A DNA stretch of 51,083 bases. Origin: Gemmatimonadota bacterium (GTDB lineage Bacteria > Gemmatimonadota > Gemmatimonadetes > Palauibacterales > KS3-K002). The stretch covers positions 4,096,858-4,147,940 of the forward strand of contig CP070812.1 in assembly GCA_020344015.1 (NCBI GenBank), given 5' to 3'. A model generated the notes under the pieces. The model was not told the origin of the DNA, ran no database searches, and worked only from the letters and a program-made list of their open reading frames with translations. A program made the position numbers and the translations under genes. Below, one piece after another: positions 8,318 through 16,687 of the stretch; the first letter of the stretch is position 1, and the number at the start of each line of letters is the position of its first letter.

Positions 8318-9529
8318 CTGACGGCAAACCGCGGATTCGACCGTGGCCGGCCGTACACCGATGTCGAGCGCACTATCCTCAGCCTGTCGCGAAGCGCCGT
8401 CGCCACACGGGAGGTCGCATCCTGGCCCGGCTACCGTCGGACGCCACTGAGGACGCTGCCCGGACTCGCACGGAGTCTTGGAATTGCAGCCGTCTACTAC
8501 AAGGACGAATCGGGCCGCTTCGGCCTGAACAGTTTCAAGACACTCGGCGGCGCCTACGGCGTCCAACGCGTCCTGGCGCGCGAGGTGAGCGAGCGGGCCG
8601 GGTGCGATGCGCCGAGCGGAGCTGACCTCATCTCGGGACGTCACGCGGACGTCGTGTCCAGGCTGGTCGTCACCTGCGCCACGGCGGGCAACCACGGCCG
8701 TTCCGTCGCCTGGGGTGCCGAGATGTTCGGATGCCGCTGCGCCGTCTACGTGCCGGCCGTGACCAGCGCAGCACGCGTCGCAGCCATCGCATCTCACGGA
8801 GCGGTGGTATTGCGGACCTCTGGTAACTACGACCAGGCGGTGCGCCGCTGCGACGCAGACGCCCACCCCCAGGGTCGCCTCGTCGTCTCCGACACCTCCT
8901 ACGCGGGTTACATGGAGGTCCCACGCGACGTCATGCAGGGCTACTCCGTCATGATGGCCGAAGTCCTTGAGCAACTACCCCACGCTGAACGGCCATCGCA
9001 CGTCTTCGTGCAAGCTGGGGTTGGCGGTCTGGCGGCGGCCGTATGCGCCCACCTCTGGGAAACCTGGGGTGCGGAGCGCCCGAGGACCGTCGTCGTGGAG
9101 CCTCACTCTGCAGATCCGCTGTTCAGGAGCGCGGCCGCCGGAAAACCGACATCCGTCCCCGGCGACTACGAGACGATCATGGCCTGCCTGGCAGCCGGCG
9201 AAGTCTCACACCTGGCCTGGAGAATCCTCGAGCACGGGGCCGAGTACTTCATGACAATCCCCGACGCCGCGGCGGAGGAGGCGATGCGAACCCTAGCCGA
9301 GGGTGTAGCCGGTGACCCGCCCATCGTCGTCGGCGAATCGGGTGCCGCCGGCCTGGCGGGGGCGCTGGCCGCCCTGCGGGACGCGAAGACGCGAGACAGC
9401 CTGCAGCTGCGGTCGGACTCGAGGCTTCTGGTGTTTGGGACCGAAGGCGCGACCGACCCGCACAGCTACTCACGAATCGTCGGCCGCTCCCCCGAGCTAG
9501 TCACATCGCCATCGAGCGGCGGAATCTGA
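8318..9529 (+). CDS. dpaL: diaminopropionate ammonia-lyase (PLP enzyme)
   Basis: The product matches the fold-type II PLP enzyme that splits 2,3-diaminopropionate to pyruvate and ammonia. Visible are GYRRTPLRTLPGLA, the KDES block, the PLP-lysine motif NSFKTLGGAYG, TAGNHGRSVAWGA for the phosphate, VQAGVGG, EPHSADPLFRS, ESGAAGLAG and FGTEGATD. The oddity is the start. The frame is open from a GTG at 8069, deep inside the kinase gene, and after that has no ATG, GTG or TTG until past the PLP lysine. I set the start at a CTG (8318) that gives a family-like N-terminus, with no ribosome site. Coupling to the kinase stop at 8294, a frameshift or an assembly error are alternatives. Its 3' end overlaps the convergent permease gene by 29 bases. 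Confidence 0.78.
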   Translation: MTANRGFDRGRPYTDVERTILSLSRSAVATREVASWPGYRRTPLRTLPGLARSLGIAAVYYKDESGRFGLNSFKTLGGAYGVQRVLAREVSERAGCDAPSGADLISGRHADVVSRLVVTCATAGNHGRSVAWGAEMFGCRCAVYVPAVTSAARVAAIASHGAVVLRTSGNYDQAVRRCDADAHPQGRLVVSDTSYAGYMEVPRDVMQGYSVMMAEVLEQLPHAERPSHVFVQAGVGGLAAAVCAHLWETWGAERPRTVVVEPHSADPLFRSAAAGKPTSVPGDYETIMACLAAGEVSHLAWRILEHGAEYFMTIPDAAAEEAMRTLAEGVAGDPPIVVGESGAAGLAGALAALRDAKTRDSLQLRSDSRLLVFGTEGATDPHSYSRIVGRSPELVTSPSSGGI

Positions 9530-10628
9530 CGATCGCCAACCACGTAGCGCCGCCCGCCATCACCGTCAGCGCAGCGTACTGGACCCAGAGGTCGGAGATC
9601 CCGGCACCTTTCAAGAAGATCGCACGGACGATCTCCAGAAAATGCCGCACCGGGTTCAGCACGGTGATCCACTGGAAGACCTCCGGCATGCTGCTGATCG
9701 GATAGAAGAAGCCGGACAGGATGATTGCCGGCAACAGGACGAGGAACATCGTCATAAAGGCTTCCTGTTGCGTCCTAGAGACCGATGATATCAGGAGCCC
9801 GAAGGCCAGCCCGCAAAGGATGTATAGCAGAGCTGCGGGTAACAGGTCGAAGAACGAGCCGCGCATCGGCACGTGGAACCAGAGGATCGCGAGCGTGGTG
9901 ACGAGGATCAGGTCGATGAGCGCGACGAGTGTGGCCGGCACCGTTTTGCCGAGCATCAGCTCCGCCGCCGACAGCGGGCTCACCGTGAGTTGATCGAGCG
10001 TTCCCATCTCGCGCTCACGCACCACTGAAAGCGACGTCAGCAGCAACGACATGAGAAGGATGAGCATGCCGATCACTCCCGGCACGTTGTAGACGCGGCT
10101 CTCGAGATCCGGGTTGTACCAGGCGCGTACCCGCGCATCGATGCCGCCGCCGGGGAGCAAACCGGCAGCGGCGGCACGGTTCTGGGCATACCCCTGCACG
10201 ATATATGTCAGGTAACCCTGCGCTACGGTGGCGGTGTTCGAGTTCGTACCGTCGAGTATCACTTGCACCTGAGCGCCGCGTCCGGTCGCCATATCCCGGC
10301 TGAAGCCGGCGGGAATCTCGATGCCGACCTCGGCCTTCCCATAGTCTAGCGCGTGCACCAGATCGGCAGGCCGCCCCGAGCTCCCGACGATCCTGAAATA
10401 GCCGGTCGCCTCGACGACCTCCAGCAGCTCGCGTGAGGCGGCACTCCGGTCGTGGTCGATGACAAACGTCTTGGTATTCTTGATGTCGGTGTTGACCGCG
10501 TAACCGAAGGCGACGAGCTGGATCACCGGAGCGATGAACACGATCCGCTTCATCCGTGGATCGCGGAACATCTGGCGCAGCTCCTTCTTGAGCAGCTGGC
10601 GAACACGGACAGGCGAGATGACGCTCAT
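9501..10628 (-). CDS. ABC-2 type transporter permease (YbhR-like)
   Basis: A 375-residue permease with the ABC2_membrane_3 layout: one N-terminal membrane segment (about 26-44), a large extracytoplasmic domain (about 45-175) and five or six clustered C-terminal membrane segments (about 180-372) including the REREMGTLDQLTVSPLS coupling helix. It is the last gene of the export operon, and its ATG overlaps the stop of the preceding permease as ATGA. By order it corresponds to E. coli YbhR. It pairs with its sister permease to form the membrane channel driven by the two ATPases encoded upstream. Confidence 0.88.
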   Translation of the reverse strand: MSVISPVRVRQLLKKELRQMFRDPRMKRIVFIAPVIQLVAFGYAVNTDIKNTKTFVIDHDRSAASRELLEVVEATGYFRIVGSSGRPADLVHALDYGKAEVGIEIPAGFSRDMATGRGAQVQVILDGTNSNTATVAQGYLTYIVQGYAQNRAAAAGLLPGGGIDARVRAWYNPDLESRVYNVPGVIGMLILLMSLLLTSLSVVREREMGTLDQLTVSPLSAAELMLGKTVPATLVALIDLILVTTLAILWFHVPMRGSFFDLLPAALLYILCGLAFGLLISSVSRTQQEAFMTMFLVLLPAIILSGFFYPISSMPEVFQWITVLNPVRHFLEIVRAIFLKGAGISDLWVQYAALTVMAGGATWLAIVRFRRSMAM

Positions 10629-11740
10629 TCCAACTCCTTCCTGAACGAGCGAATCGCCAAAGTCAGGCCAGCGGTCGCGAAGATGATCATGGCCAATCCC
10701 TGCACCCAGAGCACCTCGGGGCCCACACCCTTCAGGAAGATGCCCTTCGTTACGGTCACGTAGTAGCGAGCCGGCACGGCATAGGTGACCGCCTGAAGCA
10801 CTATCGGCATCGTCGAGATCGAAAAGATGAAGCCGGAGAGCAGGATCGCCGGCAGGTAAGTCGTCTGGATGGCTATCTGTGACGCCAATACCTGGCTCTT
10901 CACCGCAGCAGAGATGAACATCCCGAAGCTGAGGGCTCCTATCAGGAACAGCAGCGTCAGCCCGGTCAGTAGCAGGACGTTTCCACGCAGCGGCACGCCG
11001 AAAATGAGCAGCCCGGCGACTATCGCCAACGCCACATCGAACAGACCGATCCCGATGTACGGTATCAGTTTACCAATGACGACTTCCAGCCGGTGTACGG
11101 GAGTCGCCGCCAGCTGTTCCATCGTTCCCCGCTCCCACTCGCGAGCTATGGTGAGCGCAGTGAGCAACGCGGCGATGATGGACATGATCACCGCCACGAG
11201 ACCGGGGACGATCATGTTGCGGCTTTCCAGCGTCTCGTTGTACCAGACGCGGGTCTCGGCCTGCGCCGGCAAAACGAACCGGCGCGCCTGCAGCAGGACG
11301 TCGCTCGAGTAGCGGATCATGATGGCGGCCGCGTAGTTCTGGGCGATGGTCGCTGAATTGGCGTCCGAGCCATCGAGCAGAAGCTGGACCGCCGCATCTC
11401 GCCCGGCGGCCAGATCACGGTCGAAGCTGGGCGGGATTACCAGTACGGCCAGGGCCTTCGACCTCTGAAGCAGGTCATCGACATCCTCATAGCGCGCCGG
11501 GTATTCGACAATTTCGAAGTATCCGGAGCTCTCGAACGCATGTACCAGCGCGCGGCTCCGCTCGCTGTTACTCTCGTCCAATATCGCCAGCTCGATGTTG
11601 TTGACGTCGTAGCTGATGGCGTAGCCGAAGAAGAGAAGGAGTGCTACCGGCAGCAGGAAGGCCATGACCAGGCTGCGTGGATCGCGGTGCAGCTGGATCG
11701 CCTCCTTGCGGGCCATCGCCCAAAGCCGGCCCGGGTTCAT
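10625..11740 (-). CDS. ABC-2 type transporter permease (YbhS-like)
   Basis: A 371-residue paralogue of the next gene, with the same plan: N-terminal anchor (about 23-42), periplasmic domain to about 170, then five or six membrane segments. The conserved cytoplasmic loop reads EWERGTMEQLAATPVHRLE. Its ATG shares ATGA with the stop of the ATPase gene and its own stop does the same with the next permease, so all are translated together. Position corresponds to E. coli YbhS. Substrate is unknown; the E. coli homologue has been linked to drug or cation export. Confidence 0.88.
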   Translation of the reverse strand: MNPGRLWAMARKEAIQLHRDPRSLVMAFLLPVALLLFFGYAISYDVNNIELAILDESNSERSRALVHAFESSGYFEIVEYPARYEDVDDLLQRSKALAVLVIPPSFDRDLAAGRDAAVQLLLDGSDANSATIAQNYAAAIMIRYSSDVLLQARRFVLPAQAETRVWYNETLESRNMIVPGLVAVIMSIIAALLTALTIAREWERGTMEQLAATPVHRLEVVIGKLIPYIGIGLFDVALAIVAGLLIFGVPLRGNVLLLTGLTLLFLIGALSFGMFISAAVKSQVLASQIAIQTTYLPAILLSGFIFSISTMPIVLQAVTYAVPARYYVTVTKGIFLKGVGPEVLWVQGLAMIIFATAGLTLAIRSFRKELE

Positions 11741-12675
11741 CCGGCCACCGTTCCACCCGCGCGGTGAACGAAGGACACAAACACATCCTCGAGCGACGGC
11801 TCGATCGGCCGGATCGACTCGACGGAATAGCCTGCGGCGGCGAGGATTTCTGGGATCCGCCGCTCTCCGAGGGCCTGATCCTCGACCATAGCGTGCACGG
11901 CGCGGCCGAACATGGTGACCTCGAGCACGCCCGGCGCGTCACGGAGCACCTCCACGGCCCGCGGCGCGTCGGCGGTCGTCACCTCGAGGATCGGCTCCCT
12001 GATCGCCTGCTTGAGCGAATCCGGCCGGTCGAGCGCGATTATCGAGCCGCGGTTCATGACCGCGATGCGATGGCAGTACTCTGCCTCCTCCATGTAGTGG
12101 GTGCTGACGAACACGGTCGTGCCGCCCTCGGCGAACCCGTAGATCAGATCCCAGAAATTGCGGCGCGATATCGGGTCGACCCCCGACGTGGGTTCGTCGA
12201 GGAAGAGGATCGGCGGTTCGTGCAACACCGCGCACCCCAAGGCGAGGCGCTGTTTGTGCCCCAGCGGTAGTTCGCCGGTAAGACGATCCTGGTAGTCGCC
12301 GAGCCGCGCCATCTCCAGAACCCAGTCCTTGCGCCGCTCGAGACGATCGCCCTCGACGCCGTACAGCCCGGCGAAGAGCTGGATGTTCTCCAGCACGGTC
12401 AGGTCGGGGTAGAGGGAGAAGAGCTGGGACATGTAGCCGATGCTGCGCTTGACCTTATCGATCTCCACCCGCACGTCGAACCCGGCGACGCGCGCGTCCC
12501 CGGAGGTCGGTCGCAGCAGCCCGTTGAGCATCTTGATGGTCGTGGTCTTGCCGGCGCCGTTCGGCCCGAGGAATCCGAAGATCTCACCCTCGTAAACGTG
12601 GAAGCTCACGCGGTCGACGGCGGTAAAGTCGCCGAACTTGCGGGTGAGCTCGAACACCTGAACGGCCTCAGTCAT
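11737..12675 (-). CDS. ABC transporter ATP-binding protein (YbhF C-terminal half equivalent)
   Basis: A 312-residue ATPase. Walker A is GPNGAGKTT near residue 38, the signature is the variant LPLGHKQRLAL, and Walker B is ILFLDEPTSGVDP with the catalytic Glu, followed by the switch His in VSTHYMEEAE. The variant signature is typical of the second ATPase domain of YbhF-type exporters. An extra C-terminal domain follows from about residue 220. In E. coli the two ATPase domains sit in one protein; here they are separate genes overlapping by 8 bases. Confidence 0.9.
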   Translation of the reverse strand: MTEAVQVFELTRKFGDFTAVDRVSFHVYEGEIFGFLGPNGAGKTTTIKMLNGLLRPTSGDARVAGFDVRVEIDKVKRSIGYMSQLFSLYPDLTVLENIQLFAGLYGVEGDRLERRKDWVLEMARLGDYQDRLTGELPLGHKQRLALGCAVLHEPPILFLDEPTSGVDPISRRNFWDLIYGFAEGGTTVFVSTHYMEEAEYCHRIAVMNRGSIIALDRPDSLKQAIREPILEVTTADAPRAVEVLRDAPGVLEVTMFGRAVHAMVEDQALGERRIPEILAAAGYSVESIRPIEPSLEDVFVSFVHRAGGTVAG

Positions 12676-13603
12676 CCGCCGCCTCCCGCCCCTGCACGAG
12701 GTCGATGAACACGTCTTCGAGCGACGGCTCGACTGGGCTCTCCTCGAGCACAGCTATCCCCTGTACCGTGAGGTGGTCACGGGCACACGGCCAATCGACG
12801 GCGCCCCCGGCCAGGGTCACGTGGACGACATCACCGAACAACACCGCCTGCCGTACCACGGGATGCCCCCGCAGAAGATCGCGGGCGCCGCGCGGCTGAT
12901 CGGTGCGCACGGCGAGCACTTGATCGTGGAGCCGCCGCTGCAAAGCGTCCGGCCGCTCGATCACCGCCACCTTTCCCTTGTGAAAGAGGGCGACGCGGTC
13001 GCAGCGCTCCGCTTCGTCCAAGTAGGCCGTCGACACGATGACGGTAACACCGCTCGCCACCATCTCGTGGATGATCAGCCATAGGTCGCGCCGCGAGATG
13101 GGATCCACACCGAAGGTCGGCTCATCGAGCAGCAGGATGTCAGGCTCATGTATGAGAGCGGCGCAGAGCCCCAGCTTCTGCTTCATGCCGCCGGAGAGCT
13201 GGCCCGCCAGGCGGTCCTGGAAGGGGCCGAGACCGGAGAAGGCGTAGAGGCGCTCGAGGCGCGGCGGCCGCTCTGGGCGCGGGACCTGGTAGAGGTCGGC
13301 GTAGAACTCGATGTTCTCCCTAACCGTGAGGTCGGTGTAGAGACCAAAGCGCTGCGACATATAAGCGATACGGTGCTTGACGCCCTCCGGATCGCGAGCG
13401 ATGCTGACGCCGGCTACGCTCGCATCGCCCGAGCTGGGCCGCAGTACGCCGGCGAGCATGCGGAGCGTAGTCGTCTTGCCGGCGCCGTCCGGTCCCACGA
13501 TCCCGAAGAGCTCACCCGGCGCGACGTCGAACGTTAGACCGTCTACGGCGCGCAATTCACCGAAGTCGCGCGTCAGTCCGTCGAGCGAGACGGCCGCTTT
13601 CAT
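12668..13603 (-). CDS. ABC transporter ATP-binding protein (YbhF N-terminal half equivalent)
   Basis: A 311-residue ATPase with Walker A GPDGAGKTT, canonical signature LSGGMKQKLGL and Walker B ILLLDEPTFGVDP. The switch position reads STAYLDEAE, with Ala-Tyr in place of the usual His, a change also typical of the first ATPase domain of YbhF-type exporters. The pair therefore looks asymmetric: this half has the better signature, the other half the better switch. It starts 6 bases after the HlyD stop and overlaps the next ATPase gene by 8 bases. Confidence 0.9.
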   Translation of the reverse strand: MKAAVSLDGLTRDFGELRAVDGLTFDVAPGELFGIVGPDGAGKTTTLRMLAGVLRPSSGDASVAGVSIARDPEGVKHRIAYMSQRFGLYTDLTVRENIEFYADLYQVPRPERPPRLERLYAFSGLGPFQDRLAGQLSGGMKQKLGLCAALIHEPDILLLDEPTFGVDPISRRDLWLIIHEMVASGVTVIVSTAYLDEAERCDRVALFHKGKVAVIERPDALQRRLHDQVLAVRTDQPRGARDLLRGHPVVRQAVLFGDVVHVTLAGGAVDWPCARDHLTVQGIAVLEESPVEPSLEDVFIDLVQGREAADD

Positions 13604-13609
13604 CGTCGG

Positions 13610-14605
13610 TCAGTCCTCCTCCGTTTGGAGCCGCACATCGGCGGCCAGCCCCGGCTTGAGATCGAAGCTGGTGTCGCCGACGACCTGCACCTTCACCCGA
13701 TAGACCAGCTTCACCCGCTCCTCGGTCGTCTGAACGTTCCGCGGTGTGAACTCGGCCTCGTTGGCGATGAAGACGACACGACCCTCGTAGGTGCGATCGG
13801 GATAGGCATCGCCGGTGATCGTCGCCGGATGCCCAATGTTGATCCGCCCGACCTCGTCCGCGCGCACGTAAATGCGGACCCAGCGGTCGTCAGGATTCAT
13901 CAGCGTTAATACCGGCGTGCCGGCGGCGACCGTTTCACCAGGCTCTCTGTGCCGCACCGTTATCAGGCCGTCAAACGGGGCACGGACGACTGCGAAGTCG
14001 AGAGTCGCATCGATCTGTGCCACCGTCGCCTCGGCCTGGGCCAGAGCGGCGCGTTGCGCGGCGATGCGTTCCTCCCGCGGTCCAGTCTCCAGGATCCGCA
14101 AAGCCTCCTGAACACTCTCGAGGTCGGCCAGCGCCAGTTCGTACGCTGTCTCGGCCCGGTCGAGAGTCTGCTGGCTCACCGCACCACCGTCGAACAGCCG
14201 TCGCGCGCGTTCCAGGTCACGCGTCGCATCGCTCACCCGCTGCTCGGCGGCGCGCAACGCGGCGCGACCCTGGGCTATCTCCTCAGCGCGAAAACCTCTT
14301 TCCAGCTCGGCCAGCACGGCGCGAGCGGCCTCCGCCTGCGCCTCTGCAGCCTGGCGCCGTGCCTGCAACTCGATGCGATCGAGCCAGGCCAGCTCCTGGC
14401 GCGCCACGACCCTGTCGCCTTCGCGCACGGCGATACGCTCGATACGGCCGGGCGCTTGGAAGCCGAGGTCCGCCTCGGTCGCCTCCACGGTACCCGAGGC
14501 GACGACGACCTCCGAGCCGTCGTTTCGCAGAACGCCGAACCAGAGCGCCACAGCGATCGCGACTAGACCGAGGACCGCGATAAAGACGCGTCGTCTCTTA
14601 CTCAT
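13610..14605 (-). CDS. HlyD-family membrane fusion protein (YbhG-like)
   Basis: I start at the ATG at 14605 because it forms an ATGA overlap with the TolC stop and has GGAG upstream; the frame extends to 14635. The 331-residue product has one N-terminal membrane segment (about 6-23), a barrel-sandwich half motif (VASGTVEATEADLGFQAPGR), a long alpha-hairpin rich in Ala, Glu and Arg (about 75-200), the second half motif (VVRAPFDGLITVRHREPGE) and beta-barrel and membrane-proximal domains. It would bridge the inner-membrane ABC exporter to TolC. Confidence 0.9.
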   Translation of the reverse strand: MSKRRRVFIAVLGLVAIAVALWFGVLRNDGSEVVVASGTVEATEADLGFQAPGRIERIAVREGDRVVARQELAWLDRIELQARRQAAEAQAEAARAVLAELERGFRAEEIAQGRAALRAAEQRVSDATRDLERARRLFDGGAVSQQTLDRAETAYELALADLESVQEALRILETGPREERIAAQRAALAQAEATVAQIDATLDFAVVRAPFDGLITVRHREPGETVAAGTPVLTLMNPDDRWVRIYVRADEVGRINIGHPATITGDAYPDRTYEGRVVFIANEAEFTPRNVQTTEERVKLVYRVKVQVVGDTSFDLKPGLAADVRLQTEED

Positions 14606-15984
14606 TGTGTGGTCTCCACGTTGCTGTTCAGCCATTCCGCAGTCAGCTCACCGACGACCCTCGCCAGCTCTACGCGAGCCGCGATCTCGGCGTGCTGCGC
14701 TTCCACAAGTAGCGACCGTGCACGGGCCAGCTCCGCCTCGGCACGCAGGTAATCGGTTTGAGTGCCGGCGCCGGCGTCGAGCGACAGCTGCTCGATGCGA
14801 GCCACCTCCGCCTGGAGTTGAACCGCGCGCCGCAGTGCAGATACCAGGGCCCGGGTCTCGAGGGACGCGTTCAGCGCTCTGTCCACTCCCTCTTCGATCC
14901 CGAGCTCGGCGAGCCGCAACTCCTCATGTGCCAGCCGCGCCTCGGCCCCCGCCTGGCCCACAGCGTTCGAGCGCGCGCCACCGGTGAACAGCGGATAGCT
15001 GACGGCTACCGCGACGTTCCATTCGGTCGTCGTGTTCCAGGCCTCGCTGCTGAACAACTGATAGGCGCCGCCCAGTCTTACCGCAGGGATCCACGCCGCC
15101 TTGGCGACCCGGTGACTTGCTTCGGCCGCCTGCACGTTCTGGCGCGAACGTTCTAGCTCCGGGTTGTTCTCCTTGGCCCGCGCGGACAGGGCGACCCGCT
15201 CCTCGGGGGGCGTCTCATCCGACAGCCTGACGGGAACCAGTCGCTCGAAGCGCGTCTCGACGGGAGCGATGCCGAGCAGTCGCGCCAACTCGCGTTCCGC
15301 CAAGTCGAGGCGCGTGCGAGTCGCTACCTGCTGCGCCTCGGCCTCGGCGAGCTCCGCATCCACCCGCAGCAACTCTACCTGTGCCGCTTGGCCTTCCGTC
15401 AGCAGCTGGTCGACGCGCCGGCGCTCGGCGTCCAACGCACCGATGCGCTGTTCCTGCGCATCGAGCACGCCGCGAGCGGTGAGCACCTCCAGATAAGCGC
15501 GCGTGACCCGGGCTGTGAGCAGCATCTCGGTCGCAGCCCGGCCCGCCGCCGCACCGGACACACCGGCCCGGGCACCCCTGATACGGTTCACTCGCGCACC
15601 GCCGTCGAAGACCGTCCAGGCCAGCGACGCGTTGCCCTGGATCAGCGTCCTCTGGAACTCGATGCGCTCGAACTGTTCCTGAGTGAAGCCATGGATCGGC
15701 GCAACGACCATCGGCTCCTCGTAACGCGTCGCACCGGCCTGGCCCCCGAGTTGTGGCCACCACCTCGACTTCGCCTGACCCAGCGCCGCCGTCGCGGCAT
15801 CCTCGCCGGCACGCGCAGCCCCCAGGCTGGGATGCGTCTCGCGAGCCAAGGCCACGGCCTCACTCAAAGTCAACGCGTCGTCCCCGACCACCTCCTGAGC
15901 TCGGCCCGCCGTGGCGAAGCCCGACGCGGTTAGGCCGAGCAGCGTGAGCGCGCGCGCCGACATTCTCCTTAATGTGAATCTCAT
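14602..15984 (-). CDS. TolC-family outer membrane efflux protein
   Basis: A 460-residue protein with a signal peptide (about 1-29, ending GRA) and the duplicated TolC plan of long Ala/Glu/Arg helices with ETHPSLGAARAGEDAA near the start and ENNPELERSRQNVQAAEASH in the second repeat. It supplies the outer-membrane duct and implies a two-membrane envelope. Both ends overlap neighbours by 4 bases (ATGA with tetR upstream and with hlyD downstream). A TolC gene inside this operon is absent from the E. coli counterpart. Confidence 0.9.
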   Translation of the reverse strand: MRFTLRRMSARALTLLGLTASGFATAGRAQEVVGDDALTLSEAVALARETHPSLGAARAGEDAATAALGQAKSRWWPQLGGQAGATRYEEPMVVAPIHGFTQEQFERIEFQRTLIQGNASLAWTVFDGGARVNRIRGARAGVSGAAAGRAATEMLLTARVTRAYLEVLTARGVLDAQEQRIGALDAERRRVDQLLTEGQAAQVELLRVDAELAEAEAQQVATRTRLDLAERELARLLGIAPVETRFERLVPVRLSDETPPEERVALSARAKENNPELERSRQNVQAAEASHRVAKAAWIPAVRLGGAYQLFSSEAWNTTTEWNVAVAVSYPLFTGGARSNAVGQAGAEARLAHEELRLAELGIEEGVDRALNASLETRALVSALRRAVQLQAEVARIEQLSLDAGAGTQTDYLRAEAELARARSLLVEAQHAEIAARVELARVVGELTAEWLNSNVETTQ

Positions 15985-16604
15985 CTCTCACTCTCCGAAT
16001 GTGCTGTCAGACCCGCGCGCACGAAACGCACCACGCTGTCCACCAGTTGGCCGCGCGTTCGGGGATCGTCTTGATCGATAGCCACGCCGGCCTCCAACGG
16101 TCGCCGCGCCACGGTAATCCAGATGGGCTGCGACCCGATGCTCAGCGCCATCAGCTGCGGATCGCCCGCTCGGATCGAGCCATCCTTCTGCCCCTCCTCA
16201 ATCAGCGACGCGACGAGTCGGATGTTGCCACGCATTATCCCCAGCGCCGCCTCCGAGATCGGCCGCGAGCTCGTCAGCTGCTGCAGCATCAGGCGCGGCA
16301 CGTCCGGCTTCTCGTACAAGAAGTCGAAGAAGGCCCGGACGGCCGCCTCCAGCCTGTCCAGCGGCGCCCCCTCTCCCTCGGCGGCCCGGGCCAGACGCTC
16401 GCGCGCCGGCCCCATCACCGTCTCGATCACCGCCTCGTGCAGCGCCTCCTTCGAGCCGAAGTGGTAGGTGATCGCCCCCAGGTTCGCCCCGGCCCGCGCC
16501 GTGATGGCGCGAACCGAAGCACCCTCATAGCCGTGTAGGGCGAAGAGCTCGCGGGCAGCCTGGATCAGCGCAGCTGCCGTCCCGGTGGCGGCGAAAGTAC
16601 TCAT
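15981..16604 (-). CDS. TetR-family regulator (CecR/YbiH-like) of the export operon
   Basis: A 207-residue repressor. The N-terminal helix-turn-helix (about 10-60) reads ALIQAARELFALHGYEGAS then GANLGAITYHFGSKEALHEA, with the ITYHFGSK recognition helix. The C-terminal ligand domain resembles that of CecR-type regulators. A strong AAGGAGG ribosome site precedes the ATG. It is first in its operon, and a promoter with an overlapping palindrome lies just upstream, so it most likely represses itself and the exporter until a ligand binds. Confidence 0.9.
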   Translation of the reverse strand: MSTFAATGTAAALIQAARELFALHGYEGASVRAITARAGANLGAITYHFGSKEALHEAVIETVMGPARERLARAAEGEGAPLDRLEAAVRAFFDFLYEKPDVPRLMLQQLTSSRPISEAALGIMRGNIRLVASLIEEGQKDGSIRAGDPQLMALSIGSQPIWITVARRPLEAGVAIDQDDPRTRGQLVDSVVRFVRAGLTAHSESER

Positions 16605-16616
16605 AGGGAGCCTCCT

Positions 16617-16657
16617 TCATACGTTTGTATGATGCGTTTGTCAGCGCCCCCGGTCAA
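16617..16657 (-). promoter_or_regulatory. promoter and TetR operator of the export operon
   Basis: On the minus strand, TTGACC (16657-16652), a 17-base spacer and CATCAT (16634-16629) form a good sigma-70-type promoter. The palindrome TCATACAAACGTATGA (16632-16617, 6-bp arms) covers the downstream part of the -10 element and the expected start site, ending 13 bases before the tetR ATG. A bound dimer would block polymerase. The link to this TetR protein is inference from position. Confidence 0.65.
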
Positions 16658-16687
16658 GGGGCTCGCCCTCGGATTTCGGCTCCGGGA

